A stretch of 64,000 nucleotides of DNA from Alkalihalobacterium sp048323755. Its GTDB lineage: Bacteria; Bacillota; Bacilli; Bacillales; Bacillaceae_F. Under the pieces are notes generated by a model, which saw only the letters and a list, made by a program, of their open reading frames with translations, was not told the DNA's origin and searched no databases. Below, piece by piece: positions 27,301-34,925 of this stretch (its first letter is position 1; each line of letters begins with the position of its first letter). Location of the stretch: positions 62,001 to 126,000 of the forward strand of contig NZ_JBLWFS010000004.1 in the NCBI RefSeq assembly GCF_048323755.1, read 5' to 3'. The position numbers and the translations under genes were made by a program.

Positions 27301-27402
27301 GGAATATTCTTTTCGACATTCTTTACATTACTTTTAGTGCCTGCACTATACACAGCTATAGCTATGCGTAAAATGAAGAAACTTGCGAAGAAGGGTAGTT
27401 AG
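24331..27402 (+). CDS. RND family efflux permease (AcrB/SwrC-like)
   Basis: A 1023-residue inner-membrane RND exporter: one N-terminal helix, a large extracytoplasmic loop, six helices, then a second loop and helices. The helix-4 proton-relay acidic pair is visible in GILVDDAIVVNDN (near residue 398). PLVFITGSGGDF and the C-terminal RLRPILLTALTAIGALVPIAL are also family features. It is closest in type to the stand-alone Gram-positive pumps such as SwrC (YerP). No membrane-fusion protein gene is adjacent, as expected for a single-membrane cell. The substrate is unknown; surfactant or drug export is possible. Confidence 0.92.
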   Translation: MFDWLIQKSKITLMLLFFLTLIGLITFFQLPQREIPEISLPVASISTIYSGADPETVERSITVPIEEELDKIEGINKHTSISAASVSTIVLELDEGIDQDKVLSKVSQAIANISGSFPEGALPPSMSDDRALGALSSYHLVTEDNYEELYALQPLIADWQRAIESVPGIKGTVVKGIPGQELLLTLEQEKMSEYSIFLPSILTAIEGEFDQVPLGKQERNGSVNQLKLPVVKDVDQLRQLVVGFSNEGDPITLNEMGQVELQYEKPTDIITYEGKRAISFTVIPEKGIDVPSLHRTIDERVTELSGSLPATVSVDLFYTQNNIVTEIFTDLAISFAIAVGVVIIVTLLGLNFASAIIVALAIPTSILLGLIPLPYLGVDLNQISIIGFIIALGILVDDAIVVNDNIERRYKLGDSPLDGALNGTREVRVSIITSTLAIVFTFLPLVFITGSGGDFIRALPSVLITTIIASTIISLTLVPIYRVWRQKKRKTVRKFDNGLLGKPIDRLADWYADKVLGNIVRKPWRIGIMGLIICTAVYGLVPFIPVVFFPSADRQEVTVDVIAPVEMTIEQTDELLASIEERMREDRSIVEVSRFTGTGLPPLFGSVLTGPGENTGQLLVRVDKEEQSAEETISKWSDILQDEFPSVETKLTTIEAGPPVGAPIAIKVSGKEIDTLLEITGDLRSSIAQMEETRTVVDDVGEPWPTIVLDPDRSKLDEYGITMKEISQQIRLVTEGIPVGQFDDSFNFYDMRLIIKGDATNGELDLSELSVPVETNLGPPTFIRLDELLTEKNSEEIQRIPHENGMRTVTLRVYPREDMKSSLESNIYDFIDGYSFNEDYSISVGGETEARSDFFIEVGKLFIVVVFLIYIVMAFQFYSLSTPILVMSTVYLAISGAVIGLFITQTGLGFMAMMGVVSLAGIVVRNSIVLIEFIEQRIRGGSSLKEAVIEAGRARLRPILLTALTAIGALVPIALSGDVLFTPLAISIISGIFFSTFFTLLLVPALYTAIAMRKMKKLAKKGS

Positions 27403-27445
27403 TTAGAAAAAGAAAAAGAGTGGCTGAAAAGCTTTAATGGAAATC

Positions 27446-27556
27446 GAGGCTGACTGAAATATGTGTTCCTCCTATTAAAGATAGTCCCTACATTTTATGT
27501 AGTAGCTATCGTCGTTTAAGAGGAATCTGACACATATTTAGTCAGCCTCTTTTGTT
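27446..27556 (+). terminator. Long-stem terminator after the RND gene
   Basis: Outer arms GAGGCTGACTGAAATATGTG and CACATATTTAGTCAGCCTC enclose a second CCTC/GAGG pairing and a small inner hairpin, followed by TTTTG. It could also be a MITE-like palindrome acting as a terminator. Confidence 0.75.
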
Positions 27557-27659
27557 GTTTCAGTAGGAATGTAATATTGTAAAGGTAAGTTTTGAGTGAA
27601 AAACCTTTGGAAGTGAAATTCTAACAAACGCTGGTTATTTAAGGTTGTGAATACTAATT

Positions 27660-28265
27660 TTATAAAAGTTGAGAAACTTCCTCTTTTCGATTAAGTAATT
27701 TCCTTAGCCGTTTTTTATGGGTTTTTATTTTTTGTTCATCGTTTTCTTGAATTGCCTCGTGTAATTCCATCAGTTCGTAATCAATCTCCATTTTGGTAAT
27801 GTTGTAAACCGTTTGAGGCTCTAAGTTATGACCATACTCCCTGTATTCTACAATTGAACCATTCCTATTCATAATAATTTTTTCACTCCCATCAATTTCG
27901 ATAATAGACTGAATACTCCCCGTTTTGTAACTTGTGATGTAGTGGGGGCCGCCAGTACCAGTGAACTTTTTTACTACGCCATTCCCATTGAACCGAGAGA
28001 TGATGACTTCGAGTGCTTCCACAATGATTTCGTCATTTACAGTTAGATAGTCGACATCCAATGTAAGAAAATCATTGTTACGGATGAATGGTATCTCGTA
28101 AAGTGTTTCATGGTTGTCAATAATGAGTAAGATCGTATCGTCTTCATACCGCCAGAAGAGTGAGAAATTTTCATTCATCATTTTTTTGATAAACTGATGG
28201 AGTGCATGCTTGGACAGTTCCACATGAAGGTTGCTAAATTCTGCTTCGTAGTAATAATAAGACAC
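27660..28265 (-). CDS. Hypothetical protein
   Basis: A 201-residue soluble acidic protein. The N-terminal half is alpha/beta; a YEIPFIRNNDFLTLDVDYL segment is near residue 70, and the C-terminal 45 residues form a charged helix with a lysine/arginine cluster. The GTG start at 28265 lies six bases after AAAGGAGTG; the in-frame extension up to 28379 would add a spurious hydrophobic stretch running into the GNAT terminator. I recall similar unnamed proteins in bacilli but no function. Confidence 0.65.
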   Translation of the reverse strand: MSYYYYEAEFSNLHVELSKHALHQFIKKMMNENFSLFWRYEDDTILLIIDNHETLYEIPFIRNNDFLTLDVDYLTVNDEIIVEALEVIISRFNGNGVVKKFTGTGGPHYITSYKTGSIQSIIEIDGSEKIIMNRNGSIVEYREYGHNLEPQTVYNITKMEIDYELMELHEAIQENDEQKIKTHKKRLRKLLNRKEEVSQLL

Positions 28266-28354
28266 GGGCCACACTCCTTTATCGCTGTCATGACTGAGGT
28301 TTCTAAAGGTTGCTACTATACTATGAACAACGAAAATAAAAAAGAAGTAAAAAA

Positions 28355-28386
28355 ATAAAACTGTTGAATATCCATTCAACAGTTCT
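28355..28386 (-). terminator. Terminator after the GNAT gene
   Basis: Perfect arms AACTGTTGAA (28359-28368) and TTCAACAGTT (28375-28384); on the minus strand the tail is TTTATTTTTTTA. Confidence 0.85.
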
Positions 28387-28837
28387 AAAATCTAAACCCG
28401 TATCGTTTTGAAATAATGTCATAAAAACCTAAGGAGTTATACAACGCCTTGGTTGCTTCATTGTTAATTCCTGTTTCTAACTCAATTCCTTTAATGTTTT
28501 CATTTTCGGACCAATAAATGATTTTAAGCAGGAGCTTTTTGGCGATTCCACGATTTCTGTATTCCTTATGAACATATAAATCATTTAACCATATATAGTG
28601 GCCACCTTTTGTAATACTAATTCCAATATTAAAAAATGCAGCTCCGATAATTGCCCCTTCTAATTCTGCTACAAAAATTTTTGCAGAAGAACCTTCTTGA
28701 AGGGCAAGATTAATAGCATCTAAAAGTAGATCATAAGCGTCATCTTTACCTAAAGTTTCCATTTGGCCCATCAAAAGATCAGCTATACGAATGCGTAAAG
28801 ATTGATCTGCATCTTTTGGAACTTCAAAAATTTTCAT
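28385..28837 (-). CDS. GNAT family N-acetyltransferase
   Basis: A 150-residue single GNAT domain that transfers an acetyl group from acetyl-CoA to an unknown amine. The acetyl-CoA-binding motif A is visible as NRGIAKKLLLKIIYW (near residue 98), preceded by the WLNDLYVHKEYR strand. The C-terminal GINNEATKALYNSLGFYD pattern is standard. It is monocistronic with its own terminator. Confidence 0.88.
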   Translation of the reverse strand: MKIFEVPKDADQSLRIRIADLLMGQMETLGKDDAYDLLLDAINLALQEGSSAKIFVAELEGAIIGAAFFNIGISITKGGHYIWLNDLYVHKEYRNRGIAKKLLLKIIYWSENENIKGIELETGINNEATKALYNSLGFYDIISKRYGFRF

Positions 28838-29220
28838 AAACCCTAGTCCCCCTATTCAAGACTAATATATTCAATACTAGACTATTAATTACTATTAGTT
28901 CCTGTCTTTTTAATAGGCTCTTTACTCAAACATTGTTGCTCTCTGCTTTTGGCTCTTCGCGCTGTGGTGAAGCGAAACGGTCCAAAAGCATATAGTTTTC
29001 GAAAACAGCCTTTTAATAACGATTCTCCATTTAATAGATTAACATAAAAGTGATAGAGGGGATAGGGTAATTAAAATGAATCTTGTTAGTTTAATTGGAT
29101 TTATTTTACATATAACTCATGAAATGTTGATTGAAACAAAGTGAGAAGAAGTTGCTTTGTTAACCCACATTCAAAACCTCACTTATTCCGGATAAGTCCA
29201 AAGAAGAAGTGAGGTTGCGA
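28838..29220. other. Gene-free region with a possible dispersed repeat
   Basis: No supported gene. The stretch 28914-29018 has the look of a dispersed intergenic element: it opens with AGGCTCTTTACTCAAAC, contains a CGCGCTGTGGTGAAGCG hairpin and closes with TTTTCGAAAACAGCCTTTT. A 22-codon frame at 29076-29144 has a weak GGGGATAGGG site and a hydrophobic product; I cannot support it as a gene. Confidence 0.35.
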
Positions 29221-29225
29221 CTAGT
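29174..29225 (-). terminator. Terminator after the DUF3813-like gene
   Basis: Perfect arms AACCTCACTT (29175-29184) and AAGTGAGGTT (29207-29216) with a 22-base loop; the minus-strand tail is TTTTGAATG. Confidence 0.65.
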
Positions 29226-29227
29226 TT

Positions 29228-29449
29228 TTATTGATATTCATTATCAATTTGATTAAGTGATTCTTGAATTTCTTCTAATTGCTCTTTTTGGGCTGTCGTT
29301 GAATTGGCAAAAGCTGAAAGTAAATTATTCCTCGCTTTTTCAACCTGAATTTGAGCCGCTTGCATTTCTTCTGGTGTAACAGCATGCTGAGCCATTTGCT
29401 CAGCTAATTCAACAGCTGTTCTAGCCTCTTGTAACAGTTGATTACTCAT
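29228..29449 (-). CDS. DUF3813-like small protein
   Basis: A 73-residue, all-helical, Gln/Glu/Ala-rich protein (NQLLQEARTAVELAEQMA). It resembles the DUF3813 proteins that lie beside the YitU phosphatase gene in several bacilli; this is from memory and moderate in certainty. The ATG at 29449 overlaps the last codons of the upstream small gene (8-base overlap), and AGGGA lies five bases before it. The function is unknown. Confidence 0.7.
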   Translation of the reverse strand: MSNQLLQEARTAVELAEQMAQHAVTPEEMQAAQIQVEKARNNLLSAFANSTTAQKEQLEEIQESLNQIDNEYQ

Positions 29450-29585
29450 CACAGTCCCTGCCTGTGTTATGATTTGGTTTTTCAGCCTCTGCCATTGTTG
29501 TTACGTTATTGTACCGTTCATTATTCGGTTGAACTGCATCTTTGCCTTGTTGAATTTCACGTTTTGATCGGGATCGTTTACTCAT
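29442..29585 (-). CDS. Small hydrophilic protein coupled to the DUF3813-like gene
   Basis: A 47-residue hydrophilic protein with a basic N-terminus (MSKRSRSKREIQQGKDAV) and an Asn/Glu-rich rest, ending RDCDE. The ATG at 29585 follows AAAGGAGC eight bases upstream, an excellent site. Its stop codon overlaps the start of the next gene (ATGAGTAA). Size and composition are like minor small acid-soluble spore proteins, but I see no named family motif. Confidence 0.65.
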   Translation of the reverse strand: MSKRSRSKREIQQGKDAVQPNNERYNNVTTMAEAEKPNHNTGRDCDE

Positions 29586-29664
29586 GTGTATTTGCTCCTT
29601 TTAATAAAAATTGAAGAGAGAACTATTTCTCATGCAATCATAGTTTCTCCTAGGAGCACGCGAC

Positions 29665-30483
29665 TTATGTAGTTTTAAGGTTAAGCTTTTCTTCCAGATA
29701 GATTGCGATGCCATCTTCTTCATTACTTAATGTAATGTCGTTTGCGATAGATTTTAATTGTGAAATACCGTTTTTCATCGCAACACCGGTGCCGGCAAAT
29801 TCAATCATTTCAAGGTCATTATCTTCATCACCGAATGCGATAATTTTTTCCTTCGGTATGTGGTAATAATCAGCAATTCGTTTTAGACCAACAGCCTTAT
29901 TCATTCCTGCTCGAATGATCTCGATAATATTCCAAGGAGCTCCCCAAGAGCGTTGATCAACTACTTCCGCATGGGCTTCATCTAATAAACTTCGAAGGTC
30001 ATTTACATGCTCATCTTTCGGATGGACAAGTACAGATGTTGGATCATCTTGGAGTATTTTAAGCAAATTTCCATAATCAACAGGGTTTTGTCCTAATGTA
30101 AAGTTTTCAATAAATACTTCATCGTAATAACGAAGGTAATAATCATCAATGACTTCTACCATAATATTATTGACCCTGAATGCTTCACAGGTTTCAATGA
30201 TTGTCTTTGCTGTTTTCACATCTAAGGGAGTATGAAAATAACCAAACGAGTGATCGAGAGGGTGATGAACGAAAGCGCCATTAAAATTTACGATCGGTGT
30301 TGTAAGTGCTAATTCATTATAATATTGTACGCTCGCTCTGTAAGGTCTTCCAGTCGAGATACAGACAATATGTCCTTTAGCTTTCGCCAACTCAATCGTT
30401 TGTTTCGTTCGTTCTGAGATTGTTTTATCATCTTTTAATAGTGTCCCATCTAGGTCAAGGGCAATTAAATGAGTATTGCTCAT
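29665..30483 (-). CDS. yitU: HAD superfamily (Cof-type) phosphatase, YitU-like
   Basis: A 272-residue cytosolic HAD hydrolase of the Cof/IIB subfamily. Motif I is DLDGTLLKDD (Asp10 nucleophile, Asp12), motif II STGRP near residue 59, and motifs III/IV are the lysine near 200 with GDEDNDLEMIE near 222. The IIB cap lies at about 85-190. Close B. subtilis relatives, including YitU as I recall, dephosphorylate flavin precursors. Its position between the yitT region and argC supports the YitU assignment. It has no adjacent riboflavin gene. Confidence 0.85.
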   Translation of the reverse strand: MSNTHLIALDLDGTLLKDDKTISERTKQTIELAKAKGHIVCISTGRPYRASVQYYNELALTTPIVNFNGAFVHHPLDHSFGYFHTPLDVKTAKTIIETCEAFRVNNIMVEVIDDYYLRYYDEVFIENFTLGQNPVDYGNLLKILQDDPTSVLVHPKDEHVNDLRSLLDEAHAEVVDQRSWGAPWNIIEIIRAGMNKAVGLKRIADYYHIPKEKIIAFGDEDNDLEMIEFAGTGVAMKNGISQLKSIANDITLSNEEDGIAIYLEEKLNLKTT

Positions 30484-30665
30484 AATATAGCTCCTTTACG
30501 TTCAAAATATTGTTAGAAATTAGCCATCACTTTACAGCTTAGGAAAAAGAAAAAAGTGTGCTATAGTTATTAACGAGAGTATCATATATCTTCTTTTTAC
30601 ACTACCAATGGTTATCTTATTCCCTATAATTTAATTAGAAATGCACTCGATAGGAGGAAGGCAAA

Positions 30666-31595
30666 GTGTTACAACAATTATTTACAAACTTTGGTTTTCG
30701 TGCATTATGGACACCAGAGCTCATCGTTATATTAATTTTCGTCGGCTTTCTTTATTTTAGACTTGTCGGTAAATGGAGAAACCGCTTTGTAGGAGCAGAA
30801 CCTGTCTCAACTAGTCAAAAAACGTATTTCATTCTTGGTTTGTTTGCTCTTTACCTCGGGTGGGGAAGCCCTTTATATGTTGCTGGCCACTTAATGATCA
30901 GCTTCCATATGGCTCAAATGGTTTTTGCTTACTTTATAGCAGTACCTTTATTTATTTTAGGGATGCCTAAATGGGTTTTCCATGCCATTATCCAAAAAGC
31001 AAAAGGGACCATTTTTGAGCGAGTAGGAAAGTTATTTTTTTCCCCGCTTATTGGCGTGCTATTTTTCAACTTTCTTTTCTCTGTCTATCATTTACCAAAC
31101 ATCTTTGATTTCTTAATGAAAAACATCGTGCTTCATAGTGGTTATGAAATGCTCATGTTTGTTGCTGCAACGCTGATGTGGTGGCACATGATTGCACCGA
31201 TTCCGAGCAAGGCGAAGCTTTCAGATTTACGTAGAATGGGCTATATCTTTGCTAATGGTATTTTAATTACACCAGCTTGTGCACTAATTATCTTCGCGCC
31301 GACAGCTATGTATAGTGTATATACGGATCCAAACACATGGGCAACTGTAATGGCGTTTTGTTTACCAGCAGGTGCTGAAATTCCATACAATCTATTTTCG
31401 AGTGGTACAAATCCATTTTCACCGATTAACCCAAGGTCTGATCAACAGTTAGCAGGTATTTTGATGAAAATCATGCAGGAAATTACGTACGGTTTTACAT
31501 TAGGATATGTATTTAAGCAATGGATAAAGAAAGAAAAGCAATCGGAAGGACCTTCAATTAGTGACATTCCAGCTACTCATACGATTAAAAATTAA
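30666..31595 (+). CDS. ctaG: Cytochrome c oxidase assembly factor CtaG
   Basis: A 309-residue membrane protein of the Caa3_CtaG family with about seven helices. Conserved His-containing segments are visible (GHLMISFHMAQMVF, SVYHLPNIFDF, WWHMIAPIP, consistent with metal handling). It is needed for copper insertion into the CuB site of caa3-type oxidase. The GTG start at 30666 follows GGAGGAAGG. In B. subtilis ctaG closes the ctaBCDEFG cluster; here it is separated from the oxidase genes and paired with an SCO gene, so the two form a copper-insertion pair. Confidence 0.92.
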   Translation: MLQQLFTNFGFRALWTPELIVILIFVGFLYFRLVGKWRNRFVGAEPVSTSQKTYFILGLFALYLGWGSPLYVAGHLMISFHMAQMVFAYFIAVPLFILGMPKWVFHAIIQKAKGTIFERVGKLFFSPLIGVLFFNFLFSVYHLPNIFDFLMKNIVLHSGYEMLMFVAATLMWWHMIAPIPSKAKLSDLRRMGYIFANGILITPACALIIFAPTAMYSVYTDPNTWATVMAFCLPAGAEIPYNLFSSGTNPFSPINPRSDQQLAGILMKIMQEITYGFTLGYVFKQWIKKEKQSEGPSISDIPATHTIKN

Positions 31596-31606
31596 TGATT
31601 TGGTTT

Positions 31607-31652
31607 GTCTATAAGTGGAGAGACAATTTCTCCACTTATAGAAGTTTTATTT
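31607..31652 (+). terminator. Terminator between ctaG and the SCO gene
   Basis: Perfect arms CTATAAGTGGAGA and TCTCCACTTATAG around GACAATT, then AGTTTTATTTTTT. The SCO gene starts 17 bases later, so read-through is probably used for its expression. Confidence 0.85.
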
Positions 31653-31668
31653 TTTAGGAGTTGTTATT

Positions 31669-32301
31669 ATGAAACAGCATTTTAATGATTTATTTCAACG
31701 TAGTAAAATACTCTTACCAGTATTAGCATTTGCTCTTATCTTAAGTGGTTGTGGTTGGATCTATCACACGGACAAGAAGGATGACAATGTTTTGGATCTT
31801 ACCCCAGCTGAATTATCTATTATCCCCTTTACATCTGTGAACCAAACTGGAGAAAAGGTTACACATGAAGATTTGCGCGGTACTCCGTGGATTGCGAATA
31901 TGGTCTTCACACGTTGCCCAACCGTTTGTAATTTAATGACACCTAATTTTAGAGTGTTGCAATATGCTCTTGAAGAAGAAGGCTTAGATGTTAAGATGGT
32001 ATCCTTTACGGTTGATCCCGAATACGACACGCCTGAACGATTAAACAAGTATGGTGAAAATAATGATGCTGATTTTTCACGTTGGATGTTTTTAACTGGT
32101 TTTTCAGAAGAGGAAATTACAGAGATCGCCACTCAATCTTTTCAAACGATCGTCCAGCCATTACCGGATGGTGAGGACATTATGCATGGGACAAGTTTCT
32201 ATTTAGTGGACGAAGAAGGAAATGTCATTCGATCGTATGATGGTTTAAAAGCAGACCCAGAACCAATTATTAATGATATAAAACGTTACTTACAGCAATA
32301 A
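31669..32301 (+). CDS. SCO1/SenC family copper chaperone lipoprotein
   Basis: A 210-residue membrane-anchored thioredoxin-fold protein. The lipobox is LSGC (Cys28). The copper-binding CxxxC is Cys83-PTV-Cys87, and the distal ligand histidine lies in DIMHGTSFYL near residue 173. It delivers copper to the CuA centre of cytochrome c oxidase subunit II on the outside of the membrane. Its place after ctaG supports a joint role in oxidase assembly. It resembles B. subtilis YpmQ in type. Confidence 0.92.
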   Translation: MKQHFNDLFQRSKILLPVLAFALILSGCGWIYHTDKKDDNVLDLTPAELSIIPFTSVNQTGEKVTHEDLRGTPWIANMVFTRCPTVCNLMTPNFRVLQYALEEEGLDVKMVSFTVDPEYDTPERLNKYGENNDADFSRWMFLTGFSEEEITEIATQSFQTIVQPLPDGEDIMHGTSFYLVDEEGNVIRSYDGLKADPEPIINDIKRYLQQ

Positions 32302-32334
32302 TCAATCAAAAGGGTCATGGCAACTAAAACGTGT

Positions 32335-32358
32335 AGAATTATCTACACGTTTTTTTGT
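32335..32358 (+). terminator. Rho-independent terminator after the SCO gene
   Basis: Arms AAAACGTGTAGA and CTACACGTTTT with a short ATTAT loop, then T7. Confidence 0.9.
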
Positions 32359-32482
32359 GCTTCTGTATAAATTATGGAAAGACACCTAAGTAAATGAGGA
32401 TAAAGCAGGAAGTAATGTCCAAGGAAATCATGGATTTTACTGTTAATACTGGGTAAATAATAAGAAGTGTAAGAAAATTCGG

Positions 32483-32529
32483 CTAAAAATAAAAATACAG
32501 TTGCATTTATTTTTATTCATATTTATAAT
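32483..32529 (+). promoter_or_regulatory. argC promoter with two ARG-box-like sites (AhrC/ArgR)
   Basis: The promoter is TTGCAT (32501-32506), 17 bases, then TATAAT (32524-32529). Two stretches resemble the Bacillus ARG box (CATGAATAAAAATNCAAG): 32483-32500, with AATAAAAATACA, and on the other strand 32502-32521, with TTTTTATTCAT. The second covers the -35 and spacer, so arginine-bound AhrC should block the polymerase. The assignment is by consensus only. Confidence 0.7.
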
Positions 32530-32596
32530 AATACACAACGTGAAGAATATGGAATTGGTTGAAAAATTTTAAACCTTTTTTGGAGGAGGAGAACTA

Positions 32597-33634
32597 ATGA
32601 AAGCAGCAATTATCGGAGCAACAGGTTACGGCGGAGCAGATCTAATCCGGCTACTACATAATCATCCAGAGGTTGAGTTACGTTCTGTTCACTCTTCCTC
32701 ACAACAAGGAATTAAAATAAGTAAAAGTTACCCACATCTACAAGGAATTACAGATTTAGTTTTACAAGACATTGACCCTTTACTAATTAAACAGCAGGCA
32801 GATGTTGTATTTTTATCGACACCACCAGGCGTATCAAGGGACATTTCCGGTCAACTGTTAGAAGTAGGGTTGAAAGTCATTGATTTATCAGGTGACCTAC
32901 GGCTAGTTGATGAAAAAGTCTATGAAAAATGGTATGGAATTAATGCTGCAAAAACTAGCTTACTAGAAAGAGCGGTATACGGTTTACCTGAATGGGAGAA
33001 AGAAAAGATACAAGAAGCTGAATTAATATCCAACCCTGGATGTTATCCAACTGCAACATTACTCGGTTTATTACCACTTGTGAAAAATGAATTCATTGAT
33101 AATAAAAGCATTATTATTGATGCTAAATCAGCAGTCTCAGGTGCAGGTAGATCGCCTTCACCGGTTACTCACTATAGTGAAATGAATGATAATTTTAAAA
33201 TATATAAAGTCAATCAACATAAGCATATTCCTGAAATTGAGCAAGGATTGAATGTTTATGGAGGAGAGGTTCCCTTTGTGACGTTTAGTACACACCTTGT
33301 TCCTATGACAAGAGGAATTATGTCAACCATCTATATGAATAGTAGTAACCAATTAACTGAAAAAGAGCTACGTGATCTTTTTGAAGAAACCTATAAGGAT
33401 GCACCGTTTGTAAGAGTCAGGGAATCAGGTGAGTATCCTTCGACAAAAGAAGTATACGGTACGAATTACTGTGATATTGGCGTGACTTATGATGACAGAA
33501 CGGGAAGAATAACGGTTGTTTCAGTCATCGATAATTTAATGAAAGGCGCTGCAGGTCAGGCGATTCAAAACCTAAATATAATGAACGGATTTGAGGAGAC
33601 TTCAGGATTAAACTATATCCCGACTTACCCTTAA
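32597..33634 (+). CDS. argC: N-acetyl-gamma-glutamyl-phosphate reductase
   Basis: Third step of the acetylated arginine pathway: NADPH-dependent reduction of N-acetylglutamyl phosphate. The Rossmann motif GATGYGGADLIRLL is at the N-terminus, and the catalytic cysteine is in SNPGCYPTATLLGL (near Cys149). The C-terminal MKGAAGQAIQNLNIM is typical. Its 345 residues match family length. It starts with ATG after a very strong GGAGGAGGAG site and is the first gene of argCJBD-carAB-argF. Confidence 0.96.
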   Translation: MKAAIIGATGYGGADLIRLLHNHPEVELRSVHSSSQQGIKISKSYPHLQGITDLVLQDIDPLLIKQQADVVFLSTPPGVSRDISGQLLEVGLKVIDLSGDLRLVDEKVYEKWYGINAAKTSLLERAVYGLPEWEKEKIQEAELISNPGCYPTATLLGLLPLVKNEFIDNKSIIIDAKSAVSGAGRSPSPVTHYSEMNDNFKIYKVNQHKHIPEIEQGLNVYGGEVPFVTFSTHLVPMTRGIMSTIYMNSSNQLTEKELRDLFEETYKDAPFVRVRESGEYPSTKEVYGTNYCDIGVTYDDRTGRITVVSVIDNLMKGAAGQAIQNLNIMNGFEETSGLNYIPTYP

Positions 33635-33666
33635 GCCATTTGGATGACGAGAGGTGGATTACAGAA

Positions 33667-34902
33667 ATGAATATGTTAAGTAATAAAGTTGAAACAGTTA
33701 CTTCAGTTGAAGGTGGAACAATTATTACCCCAAAAGGATTTTCCGCATCAGGGGTATACACAGCTGTTAAAAAGAGACGACTTGATTTAGGGGCAATTAT
33801 TTGTGAAGTACCCGCAAGCAGTGCGGGCGTATATACATTAAATAAAGTTCAAGCAGCACCATTAAAAGTAACAAAAGAAAGTATTGCCACTGAAGGAAAG
33901 CTAAGAGCTATTATCGTAAATAGTGGAAATGCGAATGCATGCACAGGAAAAAAAGGGTTGGAAGACGCATACGAAATGCGTCAACTAGGAGCAGAAAAGT
34001 TCACATTGCCTGTTCATCAAGTAGCCGTCACTTCAACTGGAGTGATCGGAGAATTTTTACAGATGGATAAGATTAGAAAAGGAATTACTGAACTAGAGCC
34101 TGAAGCTTCATTCGAGGGTGCTAATCGTTTTAATGAAGCAATTTTAACAACTGATACCGTAAAGAAACATGCGTGTTATAAGACGGTCGTTGATGGGAAA
34201 GAAATTACAATTGGCGGAGTGGCAAAAGGGTCCGGAATGATCCACCCGAATATGGCAACCATGCTTGGTTTTGTGACAACTGATGCCAACATTGAACCTG
34301 AAGATTTACAAAAAGCATTATCGTATGTAACAGACAAAACGTTTAATCGAATTACTGTTGATGGAGATACGTCAACAAATGATATGGTTGTTGTGATGGC
34401 TAGTGGTTTAGCGAATAACGATCCGTTGACTGAAGAGCACCCAAATTGGTCAGATTTTCTCACAGCACTAGAGATGACGTGTGAAGGATTATCGAAAAAG
34501 ATTGCTCGAGATGGTGAAGGAGCAACGAAACTCATTGAAGTTCAAGTGAAGGGTGCTGTAAATAATGAAGAAGCAGGAAAAGTTGCAAAACAAATCGTAG
34601 GATCCGACTTAGTCAAGTCAGCTATCTACGGAACAGATGCAAACTGGGGACGTATTATTTGTGCAATTGGTTATAGTGGTGCTGATATTGATCCAGAAAC
34701 CATTGATATTGCTTTAGGTCCGATTGAAACATTGAAGATGAGTCAACCTGTTTCGTTCTCAGAAGAAGAAGCAAAAACGTACTTAAACAATGAAAATATT
34801 GTAATAAAGGTAGATTTACATGTTGGTGATGGTTTTGGTAAAGCATGGGGTTGTGATTTAACGTATGATTACGTCAGAATAAATGCAGGTTATCGTACGT
34901 AA
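33667..34902 (+). CDS. argJ: Bifunctional glutamate N-acetyltransferase/amino-acid acetyltransferase
   Basis: Transfers acetyl from N-acetylornithine to glutamate and, in bifunctional members, from acetyl-CoA. The self-cleavage site between alpha and beta chains is visible as GMIHPNMAT/MLGF, where Thr becomes the N-terminal nucleophile of the beta chain. The 411 residues match B. subtilis ArgJ. I choose the ATG at 33667 (nine bases after GGTGG); earlier in-frame codons overlap that site. No argA is present, which fits a cyclic pathway. Confidence 0.95.
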   Translation: MNMLSNKVETVTSVEGGTIITPKGFSASGVYTAVKKRRLDLGAIICEVPASSAGVYTLNKVQAAPLKVTKESIATEGKLRAIIVNSGNANACTGKKGLEDAYEMRQLGAEKFTLPVHQVAVTSTGVIGEFLQMDKIRKGITELEPEASFEGANRFNEAILTTDTVKKHACYKTVVDGKEITIGGVAKGSGMIHPNMATMLGFVTTDANIEPEDLQKALSYVTDKTFNRITVDGDTSTNDMVVVMASGLANNDPLTEEHPNWSDFLTALEMTCEGLSKKIARDGEGATKLIEVQVKGAVNNEEAGKVAKQIVGSDLVKSAIYGTDANWGRIICAIGYSGADIDPETIDIALGPIETLKMSQPVSFSEEEAKTYLNNENIVIKVDLHVGDGFGKAWGCDLTYDYVRINAGYRT

Positions 34903-34925
34903 GCGATAACGATGAGGGGAGAACT

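Noticed and set aside
29076..29144. 22-codon frame with a hydrophobic product
   Set aside because: Very short, weak ribosome binding site, no context; cannot be told from chance.
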